IMG/VR virus record: IMGVR_UViG_3300044712_000691
Span: 1-23,562 of that record
DNA length: 23,562 nt
Strand: one strand, 5' to 3'
Origin: a virus
The notes beneath the pieces were generated by a model. The model saw only the letters and a program-made list of their open reading frames with translations, was not told where the DNA came from and made no database searches. This document shows positions 6,920 to 13,874 of the stretch, piece after piece (the first letter of the stretch is position 1; every line of letters begins with the position of its first letter). The position numbers and the translations under genes were made by a program.

Positions 6920-6949
6920 CAAATATAGTATTTCCGAAATACAGTGCAA
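6920..6949 (-). promoter_or_regulatory. early promoter with operator palindrome (site 2)
   Basis: On the minus strand: -33 TTG (6947-6949), 19-base spacer, -7 TATATTTG (6920-6927), a perfect match to the Bacteroidota TTG / TAnnTTTG pattern. The spacer contains the perfect 7+1+7 palindrome GTATTTC-C-GAAATAC (6928-6942), directly abutting the -7 box, so a bound regulator would block polymerase. Predicted start near 6913. It would drive a leader and then the genes from 6777 leftwards (replication genes). Confidence 0.8.
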
Positions 6950-7026
6950 CAATATCAGAGTAATATTTTATTAACATTGTTATGTTTATCGAAGAAAAAG
7001 TTTCAAAATTCACACATTGCATGGGC

Positions 7027-7037
7027 AAAAAAAATTA
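7027..7037 (-). repeat. post-stop T8-RCCC motif, copy 1
   Basis: The TAA of the Dam gene is followed directly by eight Ts and then GCCC (minus strand; T run at 7027-7034). Two further genes in a row show the same arrangement. Confidence 0.6.
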
Positions 7038-7565
7038 AGGTAAAGAGGCAAATAGTTTATAATGTTCATCAGTCTTTATTTTCGGGAGTTCGTCAGGTCC
7101 CTCAAGCTTCTTTTTTGAGGTTTTTTTAAAGTCTTTTGGATCCAAAACAAAACAAGCAACATGCCTCCCGGTTCCCGGCCCCTCTGTTCCATCCTCAGTA
7201 GATCGCCAATGAATATCTCCCAGGTTTGTGACTTTTGCTCCCTCCATTAAAAGTTTCAACACCCATTTGTCAATCGGATATACAAGCACAACTCTTTTCC
7301 CTTTGCGATATTCCTTTATTGCCTTATTTGCCCAAGCCGTTGGGCCTTTCTTTTTGTGATCTGTCAGGTCTGTGTATGAACCAAAAGGAGGATTGACATA
7401 ATTGGATTCACCCCAGTCAGCCTTTAATCCGTCAAAATCTTCTGGTTTAGGAAAAGGACATGGATCAAAGTCAAATTCATATTGATAATTAAGTTCATCA
7501 AATAGCTTTTTTGGTGTGAGCCAGTAATGCTTTCCGTCTTTCCCATTTCCTTTTTCAAATGCCAT
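7035..7565 (-). CDS. dam: phage DNA N6-adenine methyltransferase (Dam, phage N6A type)
   Basis: A 176-aa protein of the phage Dam (PF05869-type) family: WLTPKKLFDELN (residues 15-26), FDFDPCPFPK (31-40), then DGLKADWGESNYVNPPFG (45-62) with the NPPF catalytic motif at 58-61. It transfers methyl from SAM to adenine in DNA, usually to protect phage DNA or alter regulation. The C-terminal 40 residues are Lys-rich. It is separated from the next methylase by 45 bases. Its stop codon is followed directly by a T8 tract, as in the next two genes upstream. Confidence 0.88.
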   Translation of the reverse strand: MAFEKGNGKDGKHYWLTPKKLFDELNYQYEFDFDPCPFPKPEDFDGLKADWGESNYVNPPFGSYTDLTDHKKKGPTAWANKAIKEYRKGKRVVLVYPIDKWVLKLLMEGAKVTNLGDIHWRSTEDGTEGPGTGRHVACFVLDPKDFKKTSKKKLEGPDELPKIKTDEHYKLFASLP

Positions 7566-7602
7566 GTTTATCTGTCTTATTTTTAATGATCACGGTTAGG
7601 GT

Positions 7603-7613
7603 AAAAAAAATTA
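7603..7613 (-). repeat. post-stop T8-RCCC motif, copy 2
   Basis: The TAA of the beta-class methylase is followed by T8 (7603-7610) and ACCC on the minus strand. Without gaps, the next bases also align with copy 3 (shared CCCTA, then ATCATTAARAA at offsets 21-31). Confidence 0.6.
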
Positions 7614-8276
7614 TAGGGCTAATGTCAGTTGTCTTTTATGTGTTTCAAATCTGAGCTTTGCAGCTTCAAAGTATTCTTTGTCTATTTCTGTTCCGACAAA
7701 CTCAGCAATGCCAAAGTCATAAGCTGCTATTGCGGATGAGCCGGAACCTAAATGAGTGTCGATGATTTTATATTCGGGTTTGGCGTAGTTCTTTAGGAGC
7801 CATTTATAAAGCTGAACGGGTTTCTGGGTGGGGTGAATGCGGTCTTCTTTGTCTTTCATGTTTCCTTGAATCATTCCCTGCCATTCAAATTCAAAGGATC
7901 TGACAGCGGTAGGAAATGAGGCAAAAGCAAGTTCACAATCTGCGAAGTGATTTTTATTACCGCTCAATACAGCTTTATTCCAAACAAGCCAGCAAGAAGA
8001 CTTTGCATTAAATAAGTCGGCTAAATGATTAGCACCCCAAATGATTTGATTATTTGAAATTCTCTGGAGTTCTGCAAAGTATTTTTTATCTGGTCTGCCT
8101 TGGTCCCATAAAGCGGCATGATATTTCTTTGATACGGCTAACTTTGACCTTGTTTGATTTTCTCTATGCCCGTCCTCTCTTATTCCATAAGGCGGGTCAA
8201 CAATAGCCAAATCAAAATACTTGTCCGGCACTGTTGCCATATATGTCATGCAGTCTATGTTCAGCAGTTCAATCAT
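7611..8276 (-). CDS. DNA adenine methyltransferase, DPPY type (beta class)
   Basis: A 221-aa methyltransferase. The catalytic motif DPPYGI is at residues 27-32 near the N-terminus, HPTQKP at 148-153, and the SAM-binding DTHLGSGSS at 173-181; this order (IV before I) defines the beta class of N6-adenine/N4-cytosine enzymes. There is a short target-recognition region between (about 40-140). With the second methylase and the HNH gene it forms a three-gene block with unusual intergenic gaps. Site specificity cannot be read from the sequence; no restriction subunit is evident. Confidence 0.88.
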   Translation of the reverse strand: MIELLNIDCMTYMATVPDKYFDLAIVDPPYGIREDGHRENQTRSKLAVSKKYHAALWDQGRPDKKYFAELQRISNNQIIWGANHLADLFNAKSSCWLVWNKAVLSGNKNHFADCELAFASFPTAVRSFEFEWQGMIQGNMKDKEDRIHPTQKPVQLYKWLLKNYAKPEYKIIDTHLGSGSSAIAAYDFGIAEFVGTEIDKEYFEAAKLRFETHKRQLTLAL

Positions 8277-8330
8277 TTTAATCTATATTTTATCAAATCT
8301 TAACCCGTTCTTAATGATTAGCTATAGGGC

Positions 8331-8341
8331 AAAAAAAATTA
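8331..8341 (-). repeat. post-stop T8-RCCC motif, copy 3
   Basis: The stop codon of the HNH gene is followed by T8 (8331-8338) and GCCCTA on the minus strand; see copy 2 for the aligned continuation. No GC-rich hairpin precedes the T run, so it is not a normal intrinsic terminator. Confidence 0.6.
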
Positions 8342-8602
8342 GTGTATGAATACCTTTCTGTTCCCGACAAGCACGTTGTTGTGAATAAATGCAAGTTCAC
8401 CTTTACTTATCTTTTCAGCATGTGCCAGGTCATGACATTTACGGCAGAGCGCAATCAAGTTTTTAATAGTGTTTGCCTCCGGTCCGATCCTTCCGTTGAT
8501 GTGGTGAATATCTACTGCCGGACGGGTACAGCACTCGCACATAACCTCCTCCTGGACGACATAATCGAAATGGTTGAAATAGACTTTTGCGTGTGGTGTC
8601 AT
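8339..8602 (-). CDS. HNH endonuclease domain protein
   Basis: An 87-aa protein with a compact HNH fold: Cys pair at residues 22-25 (CECC), HHING at 33-37, NLIALCRKCHDLAH at 48-61 with the second Cys pair C53/C56. The Cys pairs hold structural zinc; the HH is the catalytic centre. It could nick or cut DNA, or as in many phages act in recombination or packaging. Directly adjacent to two methyltransferase genes. Confidence 0.85.
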   Translation of the reverse strand: MTPHAKVYFNHFDYVVQEEVMCECCTRPAVDIHHINGRIGPEANTIKNLIALCRKCHDLAHAEKISKGELAFIHNNVLVGNRKVFIH

Positions 8603-8614
8603 ACGGCTTTAAGT

Positions 8615-8860
8615 TTAGGAAGCGACCTGGTCTTTTTCTAAGTGGTTCTTTTTAATCCATTTACAAGATGTGTCTCTATATATCTTTATCCACCTTCTCA
8701 TACTCCTCTCCGTTCCGATATTATTACAATCGAAATAATCTCCCTTGATATTTAAATGAGCAGTTGAATAGTAGCAATGTCGTTTAATAGGATTCCACCA
8801 GTTAGTTATGGTATCTCCGAACTGGTTGGTTAGTGTTGATAGAAGTCTTTCGTGATTCAT
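8615..8860 (-). CDS. small hypothetical protein
   Basis: An 81-aa protein (MNHERLLSTLTNQFGDTITN at the start; Trp-rich centre; KKNHLEKDQVAS at the end). Its ATG overlaps the stop of the 45-aa gene upstream as ATGA, which supports it as a real gene. No domain recognised. Confidence 0.55.
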   Translation of the reverse strand: MNHERLLSTLTNQFGDTITNWWNPIKRHCYYSTAHLNIKGDYFDCNNIGTERSMRRWIKIYRDTSCKWIKKNHLEKDQVAS

Positions 8861-8994
8861 ACCTCTCCGAATATTTCTTCCGGGCTAAACTCGTCCGATT
8901 CGATTTTCTCAATAAGGCATCCCATTCTTTGATATTCGAGAGCAGTCTTATAGTCTGTCTCAATGACTCCGGCGGGGGTGAAGACTTTATACAT
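8857..8994 (-). CDS. 45-aa hypothetical protein, coupled at both ends
   Basis: The frame starts two bases after the DUF1367 gene's stop (8997-8999) and ends in a TGA overlapping the next ATG. It encodes MYKVFTPAGV, a short helix (TALEYQRMGCLIEKIE) and an acidic tail ending EEIFGEV. Exact fit into the operon, rather than similarity, is the evidence. Function unknown. Confidence 0.6.
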   Translation of the reverse strand: MYKVFTPAGVIETDYKTALEYQRMGCLIEKIESDEFSPEEIFGEV

Positions 8995-8996
8995 GA

Positions 8997-9404
8997 TTAC
9001 ATGAATGATATTAGTTGTCGTTCAATTTCATCTTTTGTGCATCCTACATCCTTGATTACTTCATCAAGGACCCGTGAATAGATTTCCTTAAATTCAGCCT
9101 GGTTCTTATTGGAAAAACTGATTGATTCAGCTTCATACAAAACTCCAACATCGGTTTGAAATGCCTTGAAATATCCGGCCTTTATAAGCAGGAATTTCCG
9201 GTATGTATCAAATGGAAGTTGCAGGCTTGTATTCTCAAAACCGACATTCAGTAGTGCAAAGAACTTGCGATGAAACCCAACATTCCTGGGAAGTTTAAGG
9301 TCGGCCTCATAATCAACTCCGAGCTTCAGTTTACGTTTCTCGTCGTAATCTGAAGGATAGAGCGGTATGAGACCGGCCAGTGTATTTCTAAGAAAGATTT
9401 TCAT
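8997..9404 (-). CDS. DUF1367 family phage protein
   Basis: A 135-aa protein with the family core LPRNVGFHRKFFALLNVGFE (residues 38-57) and FRKF/LLIKAGYF and SISFSNKNQAEFKEIYSRV (94-112) segments. DUF1367 proteins are found beside phage recombination and SSB genes; function is not established, though several neighbours suggest DNA replication or recombination. Start overlaps the ssb stop as ATGA. Confidence 0.8.
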   Translation of the reverse strand: MKIFLRNTLAGLIPLYPSDYDEKRKLKLGVDYEADLKLPRNVGFHRKFFALLNVGFENTSLQLPFDTYRKFLLIKAGYFKAFQTDVGVLYEAESISFSNKNQAEFKEIYSRVLDEVIKDVGCTKDEIERQLISFM

Positions 9405-9841
9405 GCAAACGGATCAAAATCATTTGCACCAGGTAACTCGTTTATGTCCGAGTGTGATGCGATTACTTCATCATTTCGGGATGCAGATGTTTTCGCTGAA
9501 AGATCCAATGCTGTTGGTGATGATTCTTTCTTTCCGGCAAAATGAATCTCAGAACAGACAATTTCTGTAACGTTCCTTTTTACTCCGTCCCTGTCTATGT
9601 ATTCCCGGTAGTTGATTTCACCGACAACAATAAGGCTCGATCCTTTCTTTACAAACTTTTCGCATAGTTCCGCTATTTTGCCCCATGCAATAATGTTGTG
9701 CCAGTCGGATTGACGGTTGCCGTCTTTGTCCTTATATGTCCGGGTTGTTGCAAGGCTGAATTTCGCCACGCATTTACCGGATTCAAGATGTTTAACATCG
9801 GGATCTTTCCCAACATTGCCGTGCAAGATTGCTTTGTTCAT
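9401..9841 (-). CDS. ssb: single-stranded DNA-binding protein (SSB)
   Basis: A 146-aa SSB. The OB fold covers residues 1-105: MNKAILHGNVGKDPDVKHLE, FSLATTRTYKDKDGN, DWHNIIAWGKIAE, and KGSSLIVVGEINYREY are all typical. A flexible tail follows, ending GANDFDPFA. Most SSBs end in DDDIPF, the tip that recruits partner proteins; here the acid-Pro-Phe core is present but followed by an extra Ala. It coats single-stranded DNA during phage replication and works with the exonuclease directly upstream (ATGA overlap at 9838-9841). Confidence 0.93.
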   Translation of the reverse strand: MNKAILHGNVGKDPDVKHLESGKCVAKFSLATTRTYKDKDGNRQSDWHNIIAWGKIAELCEKFVKKGSSLIVVGEINYREYIDRDGVKRNVTEIVCSEIHFAGKKESSPTALDLSAKTSASRNDEVIASHSDINELPGANDFDPFA

Positions 9842-10443
9842 GCTACTTTATTTAATTGGTTAATACATTCAATCATTACTTCGGATTCCCTGATAGCATT
9901 CAACAAAGCCACTTCGATCGAAGCTATTACTTCCGGGTCAGGGAGTACCCGTACAACTACCAATGGTAATTTTGGATGGTAAGCAACGAAGTCACACCAC
10001 TTCCGGCCTGTTACAAATAATTGGCCTTGTACCTGGTAGAGATATTCGGACGGTAGTTTCTGATTGATCAGATAGTCTATAAAGGTCGAATAGGCCGGGC
10101 ATTTTATTTCAATCTGTCCGTCCTCACCTATCAGTCCGTCCGGGGAAGCTCCGGTCCATTCATTCATTTCAAAGAAGCCTCCGTTCTGGATAGTATCAAA
10201 TGAATAGTTCTCATATGCCTCACGTGCAAATGGTTCAAGTTCGTGGCCTCGGTCCATCCAGTCTGACTTGAATGATTCAGGACTTTCCCCGGTAAGCCTT
10301 TCAAAGACAACCTTCCTTATTGCGTTCCGGTATTTGGCGGTTGACTTTGTGGCGAATAGATCAGCGAAAGTGGAAGCCGTGAATTTGCCTAATCTCAAAG
10401 CTTCCCATTCTTCTGTGTTCTGTTGTATGTCGTGAAAGATCAT
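9838..10443 (-). CDS. YqaJ / lambda-exonuclease family recombination nuclease
   Basis: A 201-aa protein with the YqaJ nuclease layout: N-terminal QQNTEEWEALRLGKFTAS (residues 7-24), WMDRGHELEPFAREAYE (62-78), and the catalytic GASPDGLIGEDGQIEIKCP (98-116) with D102, E112 and K114 as the PD-(D/E)XK set. LYQVQGQLFVTG (about 136-147) is the last conserved block. Lambda Exo-type enzymes degrade the 5' strand of double-stranded ends to give 3' tails for annealing. A clear RecT/Beta annealase is not found next to it; the 165-aa gene upstream is a candidate partner. Confidence 0.88.
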   Translation of the reverse strand: MIFHDIQQNTEEWEALRLGKFTASTFADLFATKSTAKYRNAIRKVVFERLTGESPESFKSDWMDRGHELEPFAREAYENYSFDTIQNGGFFEMNEWTGASPDGLIGEDGQIEIKCPAYSTFIDYLINQKLPSEYLYQVQGQLFVTGRKWCDFVAYHPKLPLVVVRVLPDPEVIASIEVALLNAIRESEVMIECINQLNKVA

Positions 10444-10937
10444 GACAATACTGCCTCCTGCAGTTTGATTTCATTTTCAGGTGACAATTCGTATTTCTTG
10501 CGGACATCAGCAACGGTGCCGTTCTTTGCAAGGAACTCAACAGCCTTGCTCCAGTTTGGACTGGCAGGGGTTAATTCCGGCTTATTCATTTTGGGCTGTG
10601 TCGGTCTGATTCGTAATCCTTCAGTTGTTTCGCCAAAGGCCTTGATATCGTCTTTCACATAGATCTGAATCGGAACATTGTTCCAGTCATTTATGTAAGG
10701 TGTGCCGGTAAATTTCTTTACCGTTTTACAGTTCGTTGCATTCAGGATCATTGGTTTAATCTTCGGATCTGTAAAGGTTGCTACGTTACATTCCTGTGAC
10801 TTACCATCCGTTCCTTTTACTGTCTGGACTGCGACTGATTTGATCACAGCTTTCAGGTCCTTTCCGTCTTCCAGGTCACATGAACCCAGATAGTCGGAAT
10901 TGAATACCTTTTTCCAGTGGGTCTTCTTTGTTTCCAT
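10440..10937 (-). CDS. conserved phage protein beside exonuclease, possible recombination partner
   Basis: A 165-aa protein of a family I recognise from Bacteroidota phages without a known function: WKKVFNSDYLGSCDLEDGKD (residues 8-27), KPMILNATNCKTVKKFTGTP (61-80), then a DW.NVPIQIYV stretch with LRIRPTQP (about 108-115). It has beta-rich segments compatible with an OB fold. The C-terminal third (TVADVRKKYELSPENE) resembles a short helical module. Stop overlaps the exonuclease start (ATGA), so the two are probably made together; inference: DNA annealing or binding. Confidence 0.65.
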   Translation of the reverse strand: METKKTHWKKVFNSDYLGSCDLEDGKDLKAVIKSVAVQTVKGTDGKSQECNVATFTDPKIKPMILNATNCKTVKKFTGTPYINDWNNVPIQIYVKDDIKAFGETTEGLRIRPTQPKMNKPELTPASPNWSKAVEFLAKNGTVADVRKKYELSPENEIKLQEAVLS

Positions 10938-10965
10938 ACTAATTGATTTAAGGGGTTTTCAGAAA

Positions 10966-12186
10966 TTATAGTTTGTTCGCATTCTCAACTATGTAGTTAT
11001 TGAGTTTTACAAGCAAAGCATTGATGTTCGCCATTATCGGGGCTGCTTCAATTGATTTGATTTCAGGACGCGGAACATCGTTCAATGCCTGCCCGAAAGC
11101 AAGGATCTTCTGTTTATCCGGTGCTGTTTTAGCCTTCCGTTCAGCTTCTTTCTTTTTGCGTTCCTCGTCTTTTTTAGCCTTTTCCTCGGCTTCCTGCCTG
11201 GCTTTTATTTCAGCTTCAAGACGCTCCTTTTCCTTGCGTTCTGCTTCGGCTTTTGCAAGTAGTTCAGCGCGTTCTTTGTCAGCCTTAGCCTTTTGATCAG
11301 CAAGTATCTGAGCTTGTTTCTTACGCTCTATTTCAGCAAGACGTTCCTTTTCTTCCTGGTCTTTGCGTAATTTATCTGCTTTTGCCTTTTCGTATTCAAT
11401 ATGTTCTTTAGCAGCTCTTTTAATATCTATCAACTCTTTCTGATATTCATCTTCGGGGAGTGAAATCATATTGTCATAGTGTCGGATAAATATGATATAC
11501 GGGCGCAGTTCGGCATTCCTTTTGTCTTTAATTTCGGCCTCTTTTTTCAACCTTTCATTCTCCTGTTTGATCCTTTCCCTTTCGGCTGCATCTGCTTTTT
11601 CCTTTGCAATTCTTTCTTTTTCGGCTTTTAATTCGGCCTCGACTTTGGCAAGATAGGTTGATTCAATTCCTTTAAACAAAGCATTAAATTGATCTTCCGA
11701 CATTTCACCGAGTGGATAAATAGAAACATCCTCAGTGTATTTCAGAAGCAATTCTGATCTCTCAGCGCGAAGTAATTCTTTGCGTTTTTTCTCGGCAATT
11801 TCCCGGGCCTTCTCAACTCTTACAAATACCTCTTCCGCAAGCTCACAGGAGTGTTTTATAAGATTGTATGCGTCCTGTTCGAGATTGCCTCGGAGTAGAT
11901 AAATTCTTTTACGCTCATCCTTTAGCGCGGCTGATCCGGTCCTTATCTTGACTGTTTTTAACCTGAGTTCGCGGGCAATAGTCTCATCAATCTCAGTCGG
12001 ATTTTCGAAGTTGATCTTTGTTGCCTGAGACTGAATCTCTGCAAGCGAAGTAAGAAAAGGGAGATATGATTTCTTTATCTCTTCACCTTCCTGAATTGCA
12101 AGCCCTGAGTTTTTTACAACCTCTTCGAGCTGGGACGGTTCAATTTTTGCTAATCTTGTTTCTGTTTTAAATTCAATTGTTTCCAT
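10966..12186 (-). CDS. long coiled-coil phage protein
   Basis: A 406-aa protein. Residues 1-110 form a mixed N-terminal domain; about 120-220 and 265-355 are Lys/Glu/Ala-rich coiled coil (runs such as KAEAERKEKERLEAEIKARQ); 225-265 holds a conserved break, RPYIIFIRHYDNMISLPEDE. The C-terminal 50 residues (FGQALNDVPRPEIKSIEAAP onward) fold separately. Automated tools often label such proteins TolA-like because of composition, but there is no membrane segment and the context is recombination genes. It may scaffold the exonuclease/SSB set. Function not known. Confidence 0.7.
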   Translation of the reverse strand: METIEFKTETRLAKIEPSQLEEVVKNSGLAIQEGEEIKKSYLPFLTSLAEIQSQATKINFENPTEIDETIARELRLKTVKIRTGSAALKDERKRIYLLRGNLEQDAYNLIKHSCELAEEVFVRVEKAREIAEKKRKELLRAERSELLLKYTEDVSIYPLGEMSEDQFNALFKGIESTYLAKVEAELKAEKERIAKEKADAAERERIKQENERLKKEAEIKDKRNAELRPYIIFIRHYDNMISLPEDEYQKELIDIKRAAKEHIEYEKAKADKLRKDQEEKERLAEIERKKQAQILADQKAKADKERAELLAKAEAERKEKERLEAEIKARQEAEEKAKKDEERKKKEAERKAKTAPDKQKILAFGQALNDVPRPEIKSIEAAPIMANINALLVKLNNYIVENANKL

Positions 12187-12205
12187 TTTATGTATTATTT
12201 AGGGA

Positions 12206-12544
12206 TTATAGATTATACTCTTTCACAATCACGTCGCACCCGTCGATAGAGTCCTGATATTCGGGCTTCATAAAACAAGGGTTACATACATGCTCCTGCC
12301 TGGTACCCATGATTACCATCTTACCGGGATTCTCGTCGTTGATCTCACGGTCACAATACAGGCATGAGTCAATTCCATTCAGTCCGTGTGCGGGACGGAT
12401 GAACGGACGTGCCTGTTTGCCAAGTGACTTGATAAGCCCGGTCTGTTTCTCGGCCAGCTCTTCCATCTTCTCGCCAACCGTCTTTGGCTCCGGTCTGAAT
12501 ACTTCCATTGCGGCAAACACATCATCTTTAACTGCTGTTTTCAT
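12206..12544 (-). CDS. small zinc-binding hypothetical protein
   Basis: A 112-aa protein; residues 61-64 (CLYC) and 87-90 (CNPC) form a probable zinc site around a DREINDENPGK turn, recalling treble-clef proteins. A helix-rich N-terminus (FAAMEVFRPEPKTVGEKMEE) precedes it. No named family. It lies between the coiled-coil protein and another hypothetical gene. Confidence 0.6.
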   Translation of the reverse strand: MKTAVKDDVFAAMEVFRPEPKTVGEKMEELAEKQTGLIKSLGKQARPFIRPAHGLNGIDSCLYCDREINDENPGKMVIMGTRQEHVCNPCFMKPEYQDSIDGCDVIVKEYNL

Positions 12545-12549
12545 GATAA

Positions 12550-12807
12550 TTATTCTTGCGTAAAAAAGGACACATTAACAGAATCGTAAACGAACTTATG
12601 CAGAACTTCATCCTTGAAGTTGGTTGCATAGTATGAGTTACCAGAAAGCTCAATTTTCTGGATACAATTACTCGAATGCACGTGAGGTTTGTTGTTATCG
12701 GGGAATACAGAATAATCCATTTCCTTAGTACAAACCATCAATAAGATAGGCTCTCTTGAATATGCCTCTGATATTGATTTGATTCTTAATTCGTCTTCTG
12801 CTTTCAT
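12550..12807 (-). CDS. hypothetical protein
   Basis: An 85-aa protein (MKAEDELRIKSISEAYSREP start, mixed alpha/beta composition, two Cys residues). Its ATG overlaps the stop of the 42-aa zinc protein as ATGA and it ends 6 bases before the next gene. No domain recognised. Confidence 0.55.
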   Translation of the reverse strand: MKAEDELRIKSISEAYSREPILLMVCTKEMDYSVFPDNNKPHVHSSNCIQKIELSGNSYYATNFKDEVLHKFVYDSVNVSFFTQE

Positions 12808-12932
12808 GCTGCTTTTATTAGTGTTAATCTTCTCTTTCGTTTACAGTCAATTTCTGCACACTGTTCCATGTCGATGAAGCGGAACCATTTCTTTCCACAT
12901 ACAGGACAGGTGTATGAGGGGCGGGGCTTCAT
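12804..12932 (-). CDS. 42-aa Cys-motif mini-protein, coupled at both ends
   Basis: This frame starts at the ATG at 12932, which overlaps the preceding stop (ATGA), and ends in a TGA overlapping the next ATG. It encodes MKPRPSYTCPVCGKKWFRFI, with further Cys at 25 and 30, then a very basic KRKRRLTLIKAA tail. CPVCG and CAEIDC form a one-zinc knuckle. It could bind nucleic acid. Two exact 4-bp overlaps are strong support in so short a gene. Confidence 0.65.
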   Translation of the reverse strand: MKPRPSYTCPVCGKKWFRFIDMEQCAEIDCKRKRRLTLIKAA

Positions 12933-13210
12933 GGCATGGGACATTCAATTCCATCTAATTCAGACCGATAGTCACACCATGCCTTTAGAAATAGATTGGC
13001 CTCGCTTCTATCTAAATAGATGTTATTAGCCCAAATGTCAGTTTCATTATTCCAATAAGTATGACATGTGATTATTCGGATTCCGGCATAATTATCTCTT
13101 GTTCGTGGGTCTGACCCAATCCAGTGTTTTTCAATATGCTGTACGTCCGCCATTGGAATAATGGTTGTCGGTCCACTAAAGATGCTTTCTGATACTTTTC
13201 CTGTTTTCAT
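12929..13210 (-). CDS. conserved phage hypothetical protein
   Basis: A 93-aa protein with ADVQHIEKHWIGSD (residues 21-34), GIRIITCHTYWNNETDIWAN (43-62) and an EANLFLKAWCDYRSELDG block (69-86). The pattern is one I associate with small early phage proteins that have no assigned function. Stop overlaps the downstream mini-gene as ATGA. Confidence 0.6.
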   Translation of the reverse strand: MKTGKVSESIFSGPTTIIPMADVQHIEKHWIGSDPRTRDNYAGIRIITCHTYWNNETDIWANNIYLDRSEANLFLKAWCDYRSELDGIECPMP

Positions 13211-13212
13211 AT

Positions 13213-13512
13213 CTATGCTTTTTTAACTCGTTTAAACATTTCCCTTGATATCTCGACTATCTCAATACGTTCAAATAGCACCCGCGCACCTACCTTGATC
13301 TTTCTCCATCCAAGCTGTGACAGATTTTCGTCACTTAACTTGTCTACGCTGTCTGTTGAAATCTGATACATCTTCGCCATGTCATCGCGGGTGAGTCTCT
13401 TCTCAAACACCATTGCGGTGTACCGTTTAACACTTTCGTCAAGTGCTGACTTAAACTCGTCGGATTCGAGTATCCCTTTGCGAAGGATCGCTTCTATGCT
13501 GTCAAGTGGCAT
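13213..13512 (-). CDS. possible small HTH (excisionase-like) protein
   Basis: A 99-aa protein. LTRDDMAKMYQISTDSVDKL (residues 40-59) reads like a helix-turn-helix, and LGWRKIKVGARVLFERIEIV (67-86) resembles the wing of MerR/excisionase-type domains in which the last strand carries the gene's own position-reading residues. N-terminal 40 residues are helical. Possible roles are excision or regulation, but the fit is only moderate. Confidence 0.5.
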   Translation of the reverse strand: MPLDSIEAILRKGILESDEFKSALDESVKRYTAMVFEKRLTRDDMAKMYQISTDSVDKLSDENLSQLGWRKIKVGARVLFERIEIVEISREMFKRVKKA

Positions 13513-13514
13513 TA

Positions 13515-13874
13515 TTACAGGTATTGAGGATAAGTATTTCTGAGATGTTCGGCACGGTTGCGGAAAGCGGCTAAAAGTTCATCGGGAGTTTCGGCATCAG
13601 TCATGGAATGGTAGGTTTGTTTATTCTCGCTAAGTATGCAACGAACAAAATCACCATAAACACAATAATTACATTCTATTTCGGAACGAGCCGTTTTATT
13701 GACTGCCACACAAAGAGAGTAGGTATCAAAACCTCCAAGTCCAGTAATATTTTTCGCAGCATTAGAATAAGGACTTGGCTTAAGCCACTTCTCTTTTATC
13801 TCCTCGATTGTTATAGTTTCGTACCGCTCTACGAGTTTCCGAAACGCTTCGATGTTTTTAGGTTCTGTTTTCAT
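13515..13874 (-). CDS. hypothetical protein
   Basis: A 119-aa protein with a helical start (FRKLVERYETITIEEIKEKW), a CNYCVYGDFVRC cluster (residues 68-79) that could bind metal or form disulphides, and a helical C-terminus ending EHLRNTYPQYL. Its start overlaps the stop of the LuxR-type gene (ATGA). Family not recognised. Confidence 0.55.
   Translation of the reverse strand: MKTEPKNIEAFRKLVERYETITIEEIKEKWLKPSPYSNAAKNITGLGGFDTYSLCVAVNKTARSEIECNYCVYGDFVRCILSENKQTYHSMTDAETPDELLAAFRNRAEHLRNTYPQYL

Noticed and set aside
7035-8602. Complete restriction-modification system
   Set aside because: Two methyltransferases and a small HNH protein are present, but no recognisable restriction subunit or specificity subunit; phage self-methylation is simpler.
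8684-8694. DnaA box-like TTATCCACC
   Set aside because: A single 8/9 match inside a gene with no cluster, AT-rich unwinding tract or iterons around it.
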